Shown here in pieces: positions 26,350 to 34,330 of a stretch of DNA of 38,295 nt. The notes below the pieces were generated by a model. It had not been told where the DNA came from and did no database searches. It worked only from the letters and a program-made list of their open reading frames with translations. This DNA comes from Bacillota bacterium (lineage in GTDB: Bacteria; Bacillota_A; Clostridia; Lachnospirales; Lachnospiraceae), in the NCBI GenBank assembly GCA_023443925.1, contig JAEZSL010000257.1, positions 1-38,295 on the forward strand. Direction: 5' to 3'. How positions within the stretch are numbered: position 1 is the first letter of the stretch; each line of letters starts with the position of its first letter. A program made the translations under genes and the position numbers.

Positions 26350-26461
26350 GTAATCCCCCTTTATATTGCAAGCTTGCCAGCGATACTGCTTAAATAGAAA
26401 GACTAAAAATGCCACGCTTTTTTCACCTTTACGCCCATTGTATATCTCAGGCCGGTGGTAT

Positions 26462-27106
26462 TTATTCTCCGGCTGCCATTTGTGTTGACAACCGGAGCAG
26501 TTCTTTCGCTGCCATGCTGATATCCGGCTGTGCGAAGATGGCTGAAATAACTGCCACTCCGTCCGCTCCGCTGCCGGAAAGCTTTAATATATTGTTCTTA
26601 TTGATTCCGCCTATGGCTACCACGGGTATATGCACCCTGCTGCAAATGCTTTTCAGGGTATTAAAGGATACCGGAGTGGCATCCGATTTGGTGGAGGTGT
26701 TAAATACCGTACCCACACCAATATAATCCGCACCCATTTCTTCCGCCTTTATAGCTTCTTCTACCGTATGGGCGGATAAACCAATGATTTTATGACTGCC
26801 CAGCTTCTCCCGGACAGCTAGAATCCCTTCATCTCCCTGACCGATATGTACACCGTCAGCATCCGCTTTGAGAGCTACTTCTACATCATCATTTATGATA
26901 AAGGGTATTCTATAGCGGTCTGTAACGGCTTTTATTTCTACCGCTGTTTTTACGAACTCCGAAAAGGATAGATTTTTTTCCCGCAGCTGTATAAAAGTAG
27001 CTCCTGCCTGTATACTTTCTTCCACTAGGTCAGCCAGGCTGCGTCCCTTCAGCCAGGTCCGGTCGGTAATTACATAAAGACGCATATCCTGTTTATTTAC
27101 TCTCAA
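26462..27106 (-). CDS. thiE: thiamine-phosphate synthase
   Basis: 214 residues, TIM barrel enzyme joining HMP-PP and thiazole phosphate into thiamine phosphate. Motifs: LYVITDRTW, ATFIQLREKNL, RYRIPFIINDDVEVA, DGVHIGQGDEG, GLSAHTVEEA, YIGVGTVFNTSTKSDA and VVAIGGINKNN. The start is TTG at 27106, chosen because AAGGAGG lies six bases before it; an ATG at 27085 (homology start) has poor spacing. The TTG lies inside the end of thiM, so the two overlap by 14 bases. Confidence 0.92.
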   Translation of the reverse strand: MRVNKQDMRLYVITDRTWLKGRSLADLVEESIQAGATFIQLREKNLSFSEFVKTAVEIKAVTDRYRIPFIINDDVEVALKADADGVHIGQGDEGILAVREKLGSHKIIGLSAHTVEEAIKAEEMGADYIGVGTVFNTSTKSDATPVSFNTLKSICSRVHIPVVAIGGINKNNILKLSGSGADGVAVISAIFAQPDISMAAKELLRLSTQMAAGE

Positions 27107-27959
27107 GGTAATCCTCCTTCCCGCATATGGGTATTTCCGAAAGCCTGGCCCTGTTTGTTATGGTATCTTCCTTTATCTTGCTTGCAAAATCAATCAGATG
27201 CATTCGGAAAGAGGCCGTTCCGCCTTCTGTTTCTGTCATTTTCTCGTATGCCAGTTCTCCGCAGATCCCCATGGTACATACAGCTACAGCCGCGGCTTCT
27301 GTTAATTTCTCTGGATTGGCGGCCAGAAAAGCTCCGGTAACCGCCGTCAGCATACAGCCGGTGCCTGTAATCCTGCTCATTAAAGGATGGCCGTTTCGAA
27401 CCGCATAGGCCTTATGGCCGTCTGTTATCAGATCGATAGGTCCGGTAATAATAATTACTGCCTTTGTCTCCCTTGCCAGATCACCGGCAAATACGGCTGC
27501 CTCATTCAGATTTTCTGCCGTAATCCGGTCGGCAGCATCGGCATCCACGCCCTTTGTACTTCCAAATCCCTGGCTTATGGTCTTAATTTCTGATATATTT
27601 CCACGGATTGCCGTAAAACTTATCTCTTTTAATAACCTGACTGCAGTTTCCGTACGGAATCCAGATGCTCCGGCGCCAACCGGATCTAAAATAACGGGAT
27701 GCCGGAGTTTATTGGCCTTTTTACCGGCTTTTATCATAGCTTCCACTGTACGTTCATTTAAAGTACCAATGTTAATTACCAGAGCGCTGCAAATAGAAGT
27801 TATGTCTTCAACTTCCTTTATATCATCCGCCATAATGGGGGAGGCTCCGCAGGCCAGCAGTATATTGGCGCAGTCATTTACTGTCACATAGTTCGTTATA
27901 TTATGTACAAGAGGTGCTTCCTTCCTTACCTTCTCTAAAAATCCATTCATGTGTTCCAT
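27093..27959 (-). CDS. thiM: hydroxyethylthiazole kinase
   Basis: 288 residues; phosphorylates hydroxyethylthiazole in the salvage branch. Motifs: PLVHNITNYVTVNDCANILL, GASPIMADD, NIGTLNERTVEAM, ILDPVGAGASGFR, IRGNISEI and the catalytic SRITGTGCMLTAVTGAF. AAGGAGG lies eight bases before the ATG. It follows thiC by 13 bases and overlaps thiE. The C-terminal tail after about residue 255 is longer than usual. Confidence 0.94.
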   Translation of the reverse strand: MEHMNGFLEKVRKEAPLVHNITNYVTVNDCANILLACGASPIMADDIKEVEDITSICSALVINIGTLNERTVEAMIKAGKKANKLRHPVILDPVGAGASGFRTETAVRLLKEISFTAIRGNISEIKTISQGFGSTKGVDADAADRITAENLNEAAVFAGDLARETKAVIIITGPIDLITDGHKAYAVRNGHPLMSRITGTGCMLTAVTGAFLAANPEKLTEAAAVAVCTMGICGELAYEKMTETEGGTASFRMHLIDFASKIKEDTITNRARLSEIPICGKEDYLESK

Positions 27960-27972
27960 CCGCTTTTCCTCC

Positions 27973-29283
27973 TTATTGTTCTGAGCAAAACTCCACTTTT
28001 TCTCCGTTTAAAATTTTATTGGTCGTTCTCATGGCACACATCTTGCCGCACATGGAACAGCTGTGTTTGTCCGCGGGTGGTGCGCTTTCAAAATATTCCC
28101 TGGCCTTTTTCCCGTCGATTGCGTAAGAAAACATCTCTTCCCAGTCAATCCGTCTTCTGGCATCACTCATCTTGTTGTCAATCTCCCTTGCCCCCGGTAC
28201 CCCTTTTGCTATATCTGCGGCATGTGCGGCAATTTTTGAAGCCACAATACCTTCTTTCACATCGTTTAGATCGGGTAAGCGCAAATGTTCCGCGGGAGTG
28301 ACATAACACAGGAAATCCGCTCCGTTTGCAGCAGCTATTGCTCCGCCGATGGCGGAAGTAATATGGTCATACCCCGGGGCAATGTCTGTTACCAGAGGGC
28401 CAAGTACGTAAAAAGGTGCTCCATGGCACAGTCTTTTCTCCAGCGTCATGTTGGCAGCTATTTCATTTAATGCCATATGTCCGGGGCCTTCCACCAATAC
28501 CTGCACATTTTTCTCCCAGGCCCGTTTGGTAAGGGCGCCAATTTCTATGAGTTCCGCAATCTGTCCGGCATCGGAACTGTCATGGATACAACCAGGTCTT
28601 AAGGCGTCCCCAATGCTTATGGTAACGTCATATTCATAGAGAATGGCAAGCACTTCATCGTAGTACTCGTAGAAGGGATTTTCGTTACCCGTCATTTCCA
28701 TCCAGGCAAACAAAAGGGAGCCGCCTCTGGAGACAATATTGGTTATCCTTTGGGATTGTTTGAAGCTTTCAACCGCACGCCGGTTTATTCCCGCATGGAT
28801 GGTCATAAAATCCACACCCTGTCTGGCGTGGGCTTCCACCACCTTAAGAAAATCCCTGGCGGTGATATCCATTAAATCTTTTTCCAGATAACCAATGGCA
28901 TCATACATGGGAACCGTACCGATCATAGCGGGTGAATATTCTATAAGCTGCTGTCTGAAGGTATTGGTCTTGCCGTAATTACTCAGATCCATAATGGATT
29001 CAACCCCGAATTCAATGGACAGTTTTACCTTCTCAAATTCCTTGGTATAATCGGCAAGGTCACCGGAAACTCCAAGATTTACATTGATTTTAGTTCTAAG
29101 ACCTTCTCCGATTCCCTCCGCACTTAGGGTTGTATGATTTATATTGGCAGGTATGGCAATTTTCCCGCAGGCTACCAGCTCTCTTATCTTTTCAGGGTCC
29201 TGTTTTTCCTTTTCGGCAACTAACCGGATTTCTTTCGTTATAACATTATTTTTTGCCGCTTCCATCTGTGTTTTATATTGCAT
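27973..29283 (-). CDS. thiC: phosphomethylpyrimidine synthase (radical SAM)
   Basis: 436 residues; converts aminoimidazole ribotide to HMP phosphate. The sequence is typical throughout: [100 protein letters not shown] and the iron-sulphur [11 protein letters not shown] near the C-terminus. The length matches the short clostridial form without the N-terminal extension of proteobacterial ThiC. Its ATG overlaps the end of thiW by 11 bases, with GGAGG ahead of it. Confidence 0.96.
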   Translation of the reverse strand: MQYKTQMEAAKNNVITKEIRLVAEKEKQDPEKIRELVACGKIAIPANINHTTLSAEGIGEGLRTKINVNLGVSGDLADYTKEFEKVKLSIEFGVESIMDLSNYGKTNTFRQQLIEYSPAMIGTVPMYDAIGYLEKDLMDITARDFLKVVEAHARQGVDFMTIHAGINRRAVESFKQSQRITNIVSRGGSLLFAWMEMTGNENPFYEYYDEVLAILYEYDVTISIGDALRPGCIHDSSDAGQIAELIEIGALTKRAWEKNVQVLVEGPGHMALNEIAANMTLEKRLCHGAPFYVLGPLVTDIAPGYDHITSAIGGAIAAANGADFLCYVTPAEHLRLPDLNDVKEGIVASKIAAHAADIAKGVPGAREIDNKMSDARRRIDWEEMFSYAIDGKKAREYFESAPPADKHSCSMCGKMCAMRTTNKILNGEKVEFCSEQ

Positions 29284-29785
29284 TTTGCTTTTCCTCCGCC
29301 TTGAAATATTGGATTACTCCTGTTTTTTTTAATATCCGTATTAATACCAGCGCCAATGCAGCTCCCACCAGAGAACTGATACCAAAAGGCACCACGAACC
29401 CCAAAACTGCTACTTGGGAAGAAAGAAAAGCAACTGCCAATCCCGCAGCGATGACGGAACCAATAATTCCTGTTCCGACTACTTCTCCCATAAAAGCCAG
29501 TGCCGTTTTCGTTGTATACTTGTACAGAATTCCGCACAATAAGGCCCCTGCCATACTCCCCGGAAAGGCTAAAAGGCTTCCTGTTCCAAGCATAACCCGG
29601 ATAAATGAAGTACAAAATGCCATACAAACCGCATAAAACGGCCCTAAAAGTATGCCTGCCATTACATTGACTAAATGCTGGACCGGAAAGCATTTGGCGA
29701 TTCCTAACGGTATGTAAAATGGGGAACATACCACACCTGCCGCAATTAAAACTCCGGCTAAGGTTAAATTTCTTGACTTTACCAC
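29273..29785 (-). CDS. thiW: ThiW, ECF transporter S component for a thiamine precursor
   Basis: 170 residues, membrane substrate-binding subunit of an energy-coupling-factor transporter, thought to import the thiazole precursor. Motifs: [72 protein letters not shown]. The GTG at 29785 is the chosen start because AAAGGAAGGA lies six bases before it and homology begins just there; the frame is open farther up to 29881 but that part falls in a DNA repeat. First gene of the operon; pairing with ThiM fits thiazole salvage. Confidence 0.92.
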   Translation of the reverse strand: MVKSRNLTLAGVLIAAGVVCSPFYIPLGIAKCFPVQHLVNVMAGILLGPFYAVCMAFCTSFIRVMLGTGSLLAFPGSMAGALLCGILYKYTTKTALAFMGEVVGTGIIGSVIAAGLAVAFLSSQVAVLGFVVPFGISSLVGAALALVLIRILKKTGVIQYFKAEEKQNAI

Positions 29786-29865
29786 TGTCTGTCCTTCCTT
29801 TCTTAAAACAAAAGCCTGTCGGTCTACCCATAAACCGCAGCCAGACCCTGCCTGCATACGTTTTT

Positions 29866-29965
29866 CATACGATGTTTTCATAAGATGTATTTTATAAGAT
29901 GTTTTTCATAAGATGTTTTTCATAAGATGTTTTATAAGATGTTTTATAAGATGCTTTTATAAGAT
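29866..29965 (-). repeat. 12-15-bp tandem array in the thi operon leader
   Basis: About eight degenerate copies of AACATCTTATAA or AAAACATCTTATG (minus strand). The array starts at the stop of a 38-codon open frame (29944-30060) and ends about 80 bases before the thiW start. Several units contain TAA or TGA, as in the other arrays of this window. Confidence 0.85.
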
Positions 29966-30060
29966 ATTTCATTAAGAGCTTCTTCCAACAATTTATTTAA
30001 GTCTCTCCAAGCCTTATGAAGAACTGCGGATAACTTACTTATACACGTCTTATAACCCAT
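29944..30060 (-). CDS. possible 38-codon ORF between TPP riboswitch and thiW
   Basis: Open frame ATG (30060) to TAA (29944-29946). The middle, LHKAWRDLNKLLEEALNEI, looks like an amphipathic helix. No ribosome site precedes the ATG, and an in-frame TAG lies upstream, so it may be a short peptide gene, a gene remnant, or chance. The main argument for it is that the tandem array begins at its stop codon just as arrays do at real genes here. Confidence 0.25.
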   Translation of the reverse strand: MGYKTCISKLSAVLHKAWRDLNKLLEEALNEISYKSIL

Positions 30061-30134
30061 ATATATACTTTTAAGAGCTAAAACAAGTACTTTCTATGTC
30101 TTAAACTAGAAGCGGCAATAAGTTATGTAAGAAC

Positions 30135-30171
30135 AAAAAAACGGGATATACCAACAAACAAGGTATATCCC
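30135..30171 (-). terminator. expression-platform terminator of the TPP riboswitch
   Basis: GGGATATACC pairs with GGTATATCCC and is followed by seven T on the minus strand, directly downstream of the aptamer. Confidence 0.9.
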
Positions 30172-30190
30172 ACAAAGATTCACATTCATG

Positions 30191-30270
30191 TTATTCCCTA
30201 CGTTGGCATTATCCAAATCAGGTACGGTCGAAACTATTGTTTCCTCTCAGCCTGCACACAAGCTCCCGAA
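30191..30270 (-). promoter_or_regulatory. TPP riboswitch aptamer (THI element)
   Basis: On the minus strand: CGGGAGCTTGTG, then GGCTGAGAGG, GACCGTACCTGATTTGGATA and ATGCCAACGTAGGGAA in order, matching the conserved THI element (GGGG..CUGAGA..ACC..UGAACCUGAUCUGGAUAAU.CC.GCG.AGGGA). It is followed by a terminator, so thiamine pyrophosphate should switch the thiW-thiC-thiM-thiE-thiD operon off at transcription. Confidence 0.96.
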
Positions 30271-30290
30271 AAATTATTCAATTTTTTCTC

Positions 30291-30319
30291 ATTATAACCA
30301 CTTTTTATACAACTGTCAA
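30291..30319 (-). promoter_or_regulatory. promoter of the thi operon
   Basis: Minus strand TTGACA (30314-30319), 17-base spacer, TATAAT (30291-30296), both consensus, about 20 bases before the aptamer. The -35 box touches the edge of the 22-bp array. Confidence 0.88.
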
Positions 30320-30452
30320 TCTATTTATCCCATCTATATATGGCATTTAACCCATCTATATATGGCATTTAACCCATCTATTTATGGTATTTATCCCATC
30401 TAATATGGCATTTATCTCATCTATTTACGGTATTTATCCCATCTATTTACCG
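30316..30452 (-). repeat. 22-bp tandem array between AnfO-like gene and thi promoter
   Basis: Six to seven units of about 22 bp, plus-strand core CCCATCTATnTATGGnATTTA. It begins about 12 bases after the AnfO-like stop (30465-30467) and ends at the -35 box of the thi operon promoter. Two central units are near identical (30332-30375), so the array is fairly young. Confidence 0.9.
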
Positions 30453-30464
30453 CATATCCGGCTA

Positions 30465-31103
30465 TTAATCAGGTATTACAATTACCCTGCATTTCCCTTC
30501 TTTTATCATTGTCACCGTAAAGTTCAGCTTTCTTTTTTTCATCTCGTCCTCAAACCAGGGCATAACATGGTCACAGATAATTTCCAGCCGGTTAATGGAA
30601 GTACTGTTTAAAAAGGGTAATATGGTGCTTTTTGAAGTATAGGGCAGATCCGAACTTTTCAGCAGATTAAAATCAAAGAAGTAATTACCCTTTATTTCAG
30701 TTTCCACCGGCGCCGCCGGTATTTTATCTGCCTTCTGTTCCGCCTGAAAAGCATCGATTTCTTTCAGAATATCAGAATATAAGTTATCAAGAATTGCCAT
30801 GTCGAATACATCTGTCTCGGAGATGATAAAGCCCGCACTGTTAAATACCTGGAACACTAAGCCGGTGATAGATTTACCCACAATCAGTTTACAGTCCCTG
30901 ATTTCCTTCCTGATTTCCTTAACGACAGCCTCAAGACCTCTTCTGATCTCCGTCAGGCTGCCGTTAAATAGTTCCGGAAGTATAAGCTCCTCCCGCAGAA
31001 GCCATTTCTGCTCCGTTTTATAAAATACTGAAATTTTTTTTGCGTTATTCATTACTGTTATCCGTTCATTATCATCCAGTATGACTGCAATCGCTTTTTG
31101 CAT
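30465..31103 (-). CDS. AnfO-like (Fe-only nitrogenase accessory-like) protein
   Basis: 212 residues, cytoplasmic. The N-terminus AIAVILDDNERITVMNNAKK, then LTEIRRGLEAVVKEIRKEIR, DCKLIVGKSITGLVFQVF and NSAGFIISETDVFDMAILDN follow the order of blocks in AnfO-family proteins, known from Fe-only nitrogenase loci. The C-terminal part (LPFLNSTSINRLEIICDHVM; FTVTMIKEGKCRVIV) is a second conserved block. No nitrogenase structural gene is in the window, so here it is an orphan and may act on another metalloenzyme. AGAGAGGA precedes the ATG. A fragment of a related gene lies at 31784-31858. Confidence 0.65.
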   Translation of the reverse strand: MQKAIAVILDDNERITVMNNAKKISVFYKTEQKWLLREELILPELFNGSLTEIRRGLEAVVKEIRKEIRDCKLIVGKSITGLVFQVFNSAGFIISETDVFDMAILDNLYSDILKEIDAFQAEQKADKIPAAPVETEIKGNYFFDFNLLKSSDLPYTSKSTILPFLNSTSINRLEIICDHVMPWFEDEMKKRKLNFTVTMIKEGKCRVIVIPD

Positions 31104-31245
31104 ATGTCCTCTCTTTCTGATAGGGGCATTGCCAATTAAGAAAGGTAAATGCCGCGGTTAATCAGGTCCGTTTATTGATTGCCAAGATTATATTCCATAC
31201 GGCTCAACTTATCAAGTGTTTTTTTAGCTGCAATACCTTTAACAC

Positions 31246-31773
31246 CTATAAATTGATTCTAATTCTACTGAGTTTCTTCTCAACATAAGATAAAATCTCG
31301 TGTATTTCCGGATATTCAAAAAAATCCCCTGATAGAATCAGTTCTTTCAGCTCCTCAGCCGTTACCCACCGTACCAGGGCCACTTCCTGTTCGTCTATTA
31401 TTATTTCGGATAAGGCAATGTCTGTTTCTACAAGGTAAATATCCCATATGATGTGGTAAATATCCTCCCTGATAATTCTGCGGATAAAATGTATCTCCTC
31501 TGCCGAAACCGTCATACCCAGTTCTTCCTTGATTTCACGTATACAGCCTGCCATAGAGTTTTCTCCCGCCAGTATCCTGCCCGTAGTATGTCCCCAGATA
31601 TCCGGAAGGATTTCACACTGTTTACTGCGCTGCTGGATCAATATGCATCCCTCTTTGTTTACAATCCAGGCTTTCATTCCAAGATGATACTCATCTTCTC
31701 CAATCAGACTTCCCTTTTTCATAGTCTTACCGGTCAGATTACCATTTTTATCAAATATATCCCATAGTTCCAT
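31246..31773 (-). CDS. NUDIX hydrolase
   Basis: 175 residues. The Nudix box is complete: GRILAGENSMAGCIREIKEE followed by LGM, fitting Gx5Ex7REUxEExGU. The N-terminus MELWDIFDKNGNLTGKTMKK resembles the isopentenyl-diphosphate isomerase-like Nudix group (Cys/Trp environment not decisive), often annotated as Nudix proteins of unknown substrate. The chosen ATG at 31773 has only a weak ribosome site; the frame runs farther upstream (31845) but that stretch is a relic of an AnfO-like gene in another frame, so the extension is not counted. Confidence 0.88.
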   Translation of the reverse strand: MELWDIFDKNGNLTGKTMKKGSLIGEDEYHLGMKAWIVNKEGCILIQQRSKQCEILPDIWGHTTGRILAGENSMAGCIREIKEELGMTVSAEEIHFIRRIIREDIYHIIWDIYLVETDIALSEIIIDEQEVALVRWVTAEELKELILSGDFFEYPEIHEILSYVEKKLSRIRINL

Positions 31774-31783
31774 TTTATCACCA

Positions 31784-31858
31784 TATTTCTTTTTCCGCCG
31801 GAGCAGGCGGTATTTTATCCGCTTTCTGTTCCGCCTGTTAGTCATTATTTTCTTTCAG
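31784..31858 (-). pseudogene. short relic of a second AnfO-like gene
   Basis: Read on the minus strand this stretch gives LKENND-stop-QAEQKADKIPPAPAEKEI, against LKEIDAFQAEQKADKIPAAP then VETEI in the AnfO-like protein (30695-30777). DNA identity is high around CAGGCGGAACAGAAnGCnG. A TAA replaces the Phe codon. Only this piece of about 75 bases is recognisable. Confidence 0.7.
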
Positions 31859-31864
31859 GCTGAT

Positions 31865-32941
31865 TTATAAATCAATTTCTAAATCATCTCCTGCACCGAT
31901 TTTTGTCATGAATATTTTGTTTTGTTCTAAATCTATTGTAACAATATTCAAACATATTTCGGATGCGGTGCCTGTTGTTCTGGCAGGTGCCTCCGGGTTA
32001 CTTAAAGGTTTCTTCGGAACATCATTCCAAGTGCTGATATAAGGAATACCGTTCCTGTTCAGCACTTGTTCACTATGGGTATGCCCGTAGAAAAACGCCA
32101 GCACATTTCCCTTCCCCCTGGCTGTAAAATCGACCGAAACAGCTTGTGCAAAATCCCCGGCAGTCGGAGCAGATTTATAGCTTGTCCCCTTTTTGAATGC
32201 ATCCACAATGGATGTTAATACGAAACTATTATGGGCAAGGTTGTCTGCGCCAATCATATCCTCACTAAATGGATTGATATGAGTAAATAATACAACTTTC
32301 CATGCAGTATCCGGTAAATCCAATGCAGTATGAGCAAGCCAGTTTAACTGGGAATTGGAATAAGCATATGTACTTTGTCCGGCGTATTTCCATGCTTTAA
32401 GCATCGCAGGGTCCGGTAAATAAGGGATGTCAATGGAATTTAGAAAAATAGTTCTTACTTTATATTCGGGTACATCGTAATAATAGTACAGCCCATATTT
32501 ATTGGAAGTGTCAAAATTAACGATACCAGATATTTTATGAAACATAATCTCGTACTGCTCCCGGGGAAGCATGGTATATTTTATATTATCGGTTCCTTCT
32601 GACATATATGAATTATCATCATGGTTTCCCTTTACAGTAAAAAAATTATCGAAGGTAAAGGTATTTATTAATCTGGCGGCGGTTTCCAAATGCTGTGTCT
32701 TGGTAAAATTATTATCTAAATTATCCCCGCAGCAGGCTGTAAACTCTAATTCCATATTATGATTAATATAATTTATGGTATGCAAGTCAGCAAAACTGGA
32801 CATATCAGTGATATGGGAATCCGTATAAAACAGAAAACTGAATGTATTTGCAGTTTGCAGTTTTTTTGCGTTTTGAATTTGTGTATCGGTTATTTCTCTT
32901 AGATACTCCGGAATTTTATCAATGTTATCAGCTTTATTCAT
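31865..32941 (-). CDS. calcineurin-like metallophosphoesterase
   Basis: 358 residues. The five metal-binding blocks are visible: FYTDSHI, CCGDNLDN, VKGNHDDNS, LFTHINPF and FYGHTHSEQV. No signal peptide is seen. The substrate is unknown; members act on phosphodiesters from nucleotides to phospholipids. The ribosome site is weak (GAGAGATAGG). It is 54 bases after the AlkZ-related gene and probably in one transcript with it. Confidence 0.88.
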   Translation of the reverse strand: MNKADNIDKIPEYLREITDTQIQNAKKLQTANTFSFLFYTDSHITDMSSFADLHTINYINHNMELEFTACCGDNLDNNFTKTQHLETAARLINTFTFDNFFTVKGNHDDNSYMSEGTDNIKYTMLPREQYEIMFHKISGIVNFDTSNKYGLYYYYDVPEYKVRTIFLNSIDIPYLPDPAMLKAWKYAGQSTYAYSNSQLNWLAHTALDLPDTAWKVVLFTHINPFSEDMIGADNLAHNSFVLTSIVDAFKKGTSYKSAPTAGDFAQAVSVDFTARGKGNVLAFFYGHTHSEQVLNRNGIPYISTWNDVPKKPLSNPEAPARTTGTASEICLNIVTIDLEQNKIFMTKIGAGDDLEIDL

Positions 32942-32995
32942 TCTTTTAACCTATCTCTCTATTTTATTTAAACTCTCACAGGCATCTAAATTAAT

Positions 32996-33718
32996 TTAAC
33001 GCATAAATTTCACCAGATCATCATGGGAAGCAGCCGGAAAATGACTTAAGAGATGTTCTATAATTTCTTCCCTGGCATACTTCCCATCCATATGATAAGC
33101 CGACCGGACGTATTCTTCTCCAAACAGTTTTTCCGGAAGAGTATAAATGGCTACCGACCAGCCATACTCCTCATTTTTCTTATTCCGCTTTCTTTTAAAG
33201 TCCTTAACGGTGATATAGGTCTGCATCTGCAGCAAAGATATGGCACTCTCAAAGCCTTTTTCTCCGTTTTTGCCAAAACCGGCCTGTGCTTTTAATTCAT
33301 AGGACGGCAGTTCGTCCTGTTCTAAAAGTACATCTATGATTTTCTTGCATTTTCTGGATGCCAGACCATCTTCATAACGGCTGTCAAAATCATAGCCCTC
33401 ACGCCGGTAGGCTGCAAAGACGGGGTACCATTCTCTGGATACAAAACCGGCTTTGTTATGAAAGAGTTTGCCGTAAGCTACTTCTCCTTCTCCTGCAATC
33501 TTCTCTCTCCATTCCCAGGGGTCTTCCTCAACACTGCCGCCCCACCAGGAATCTGCCGCCGTACATTCTTCTACTGAAAATCCATCAATATGATTTTTAA
33601 ACAAGGGCAGAAACCCAATCTCATTGATATATTTCACCAGTTCCTTATAATTTTTAATGCGGTTCTTATTAGTCCTCTCCAACCCTTCCATTGTCCATTT
33701 ACCATCCACTGTAATCAT
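32996..33718 (-). CDS. conserved protein, possibly AlkZ-related
   Basis: 240 residues. Blocks such as NEIGFLPLFKNHIDGFSVEE, WWGGSVEEDPWEWREKIA, AYGKLFHNKAGFVSREWYPV, YDFDSRYEDGLASRKCKKI and AGFGKNGEKGFESAISLLQM are, as far as I recall, typical of proteins annotated AlkZ-related in clostridia; the catalytic QxQ of true AlkZ glycosylases is not seen, so activity is open. Start 33718 is set by GGGAGG; a longer frame (33766) is not supported. Confidence 0.6.
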   Translation of the reverse strand: MITVDGKWTMEGLERTNKNRIKNYKELVKYINEIGFLPLFKNHIDGFSVEECTAADSWWGGSVEEDPWEWREKIAGEGEVAYGKLFHNKAGFVSREWYPVFAAYRREGYDFDSRYEDGLASRKCKKIIDVLLEQDELPSYELKAQAGFGKNGEKGFESAISLLQMQTYITVKDFKRKRNKKNEEYGWSVAIYTLPEKLFGEEYVRSAYHMDGKYAREEIIEHLLSHFPAASHDDLVKFMR

Positions 33719-33774
33719 CCGTTTTCCTCCCTGCTTTTCTTCATCCCTACGTTTTACTAAATGCATCTGCCTGG

Positions 33775-33920
33775 TATCTCTTACCGTTAATTCTTACCTG
33801 TATCTCTTACCTTTATTTCTTACCGTTAATTCTTTCCAGGTATCTCTTACCTTTATTTCTTACCGTTAATTCTTTCCAGTATCTCTTACCTTTATTTCTT
33901 ACCGGTAAGAGATACCTGCT
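33775..33920 (-). repeat. about 40-bp tandem array with an inverted end copy
   Basis: About three units of 40 bp (plus strand GGTATCTCTTACC, TTTATTTCTTACC, GTTAATTCTTTCCA) upstream of the AlkZ-related gene. The right end, GGTAAGAGATACCTG, is the exact reverse complement of CAGGTATCTCTTACC inside the array, so a long hairpin can form. 33921-34126 is AT-rich without a gene. Confidence 0.85.
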
Positions 33921-34126
33921 TCCTTCTCAGCGTCCAATCATTTACACCATTTACAGATTGATTTAACTGGCTTCTTACTATATTTCACAATTCTATATTT
34001 AGTTCCCATTATATCAAATTAAGAGCGGGAATCAATACTTAATAATGATTTTCCAGAACATCAGTACTGAATTACCGGAATTTTTTGTTTTTATGTAAAA
34101 AAATGCAATAAGCGCTGTGAATTATA

Positions 34127-34154
34127 TTGACACCGGTAATATTTGCTATATAAT
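34127..34154 (+). promoter_or_regulatory. promoter of the chemoreceptor gene
   Basis: TTGACA (34127-34132), 16-base spacer, TATAAT (34149-34154). Transcription should start near 34161. Confidence 0.8.
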
Positions 34155-34161
34155 TATTTAT

Positions 34162-34197
34162 GCAACGGCGCCTCATAGGGGTACTGTTGCTTTTTTT
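34162..34197 (+). terminator. promoter-proximal terminator-like hairpin in the chemoreceptor leader
   Basis: GCAAC (34162-34166) and GTTGC (34186-34190) enclose an inner GCCTC/GGGGT stem and are followed by seven T. It starts at the predicted first transcribed base, about 160 bases before the chemoreceptor ribosome site, so it can act as an attenuator or define a tiny RNA. Confidence 0.55.
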
Positions 34198-34330
34198 ATA
34201 GAAAATTATGCCCTATTACATGAAAAGCTGACAGGTGCGATTCTTAATTCCCATTTTTAGTATGATAAAAATTAATAATTTATAGAAAATTGCAGGGGCT
34301 TTCCAGAATACCAAATACCTGAAAGGAGCT

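Noticed and set aside
29786..29881. N-terminal extension of ThiW
   Set aside because: It is DNA-repeat sequence followed by non-family residues; the GTG at 29785 has the ribosome site.
30316..30452. CRISPR-like array
   Set aside because: Units are contiguous 22-mers without unique spacers and there are no cas genes.
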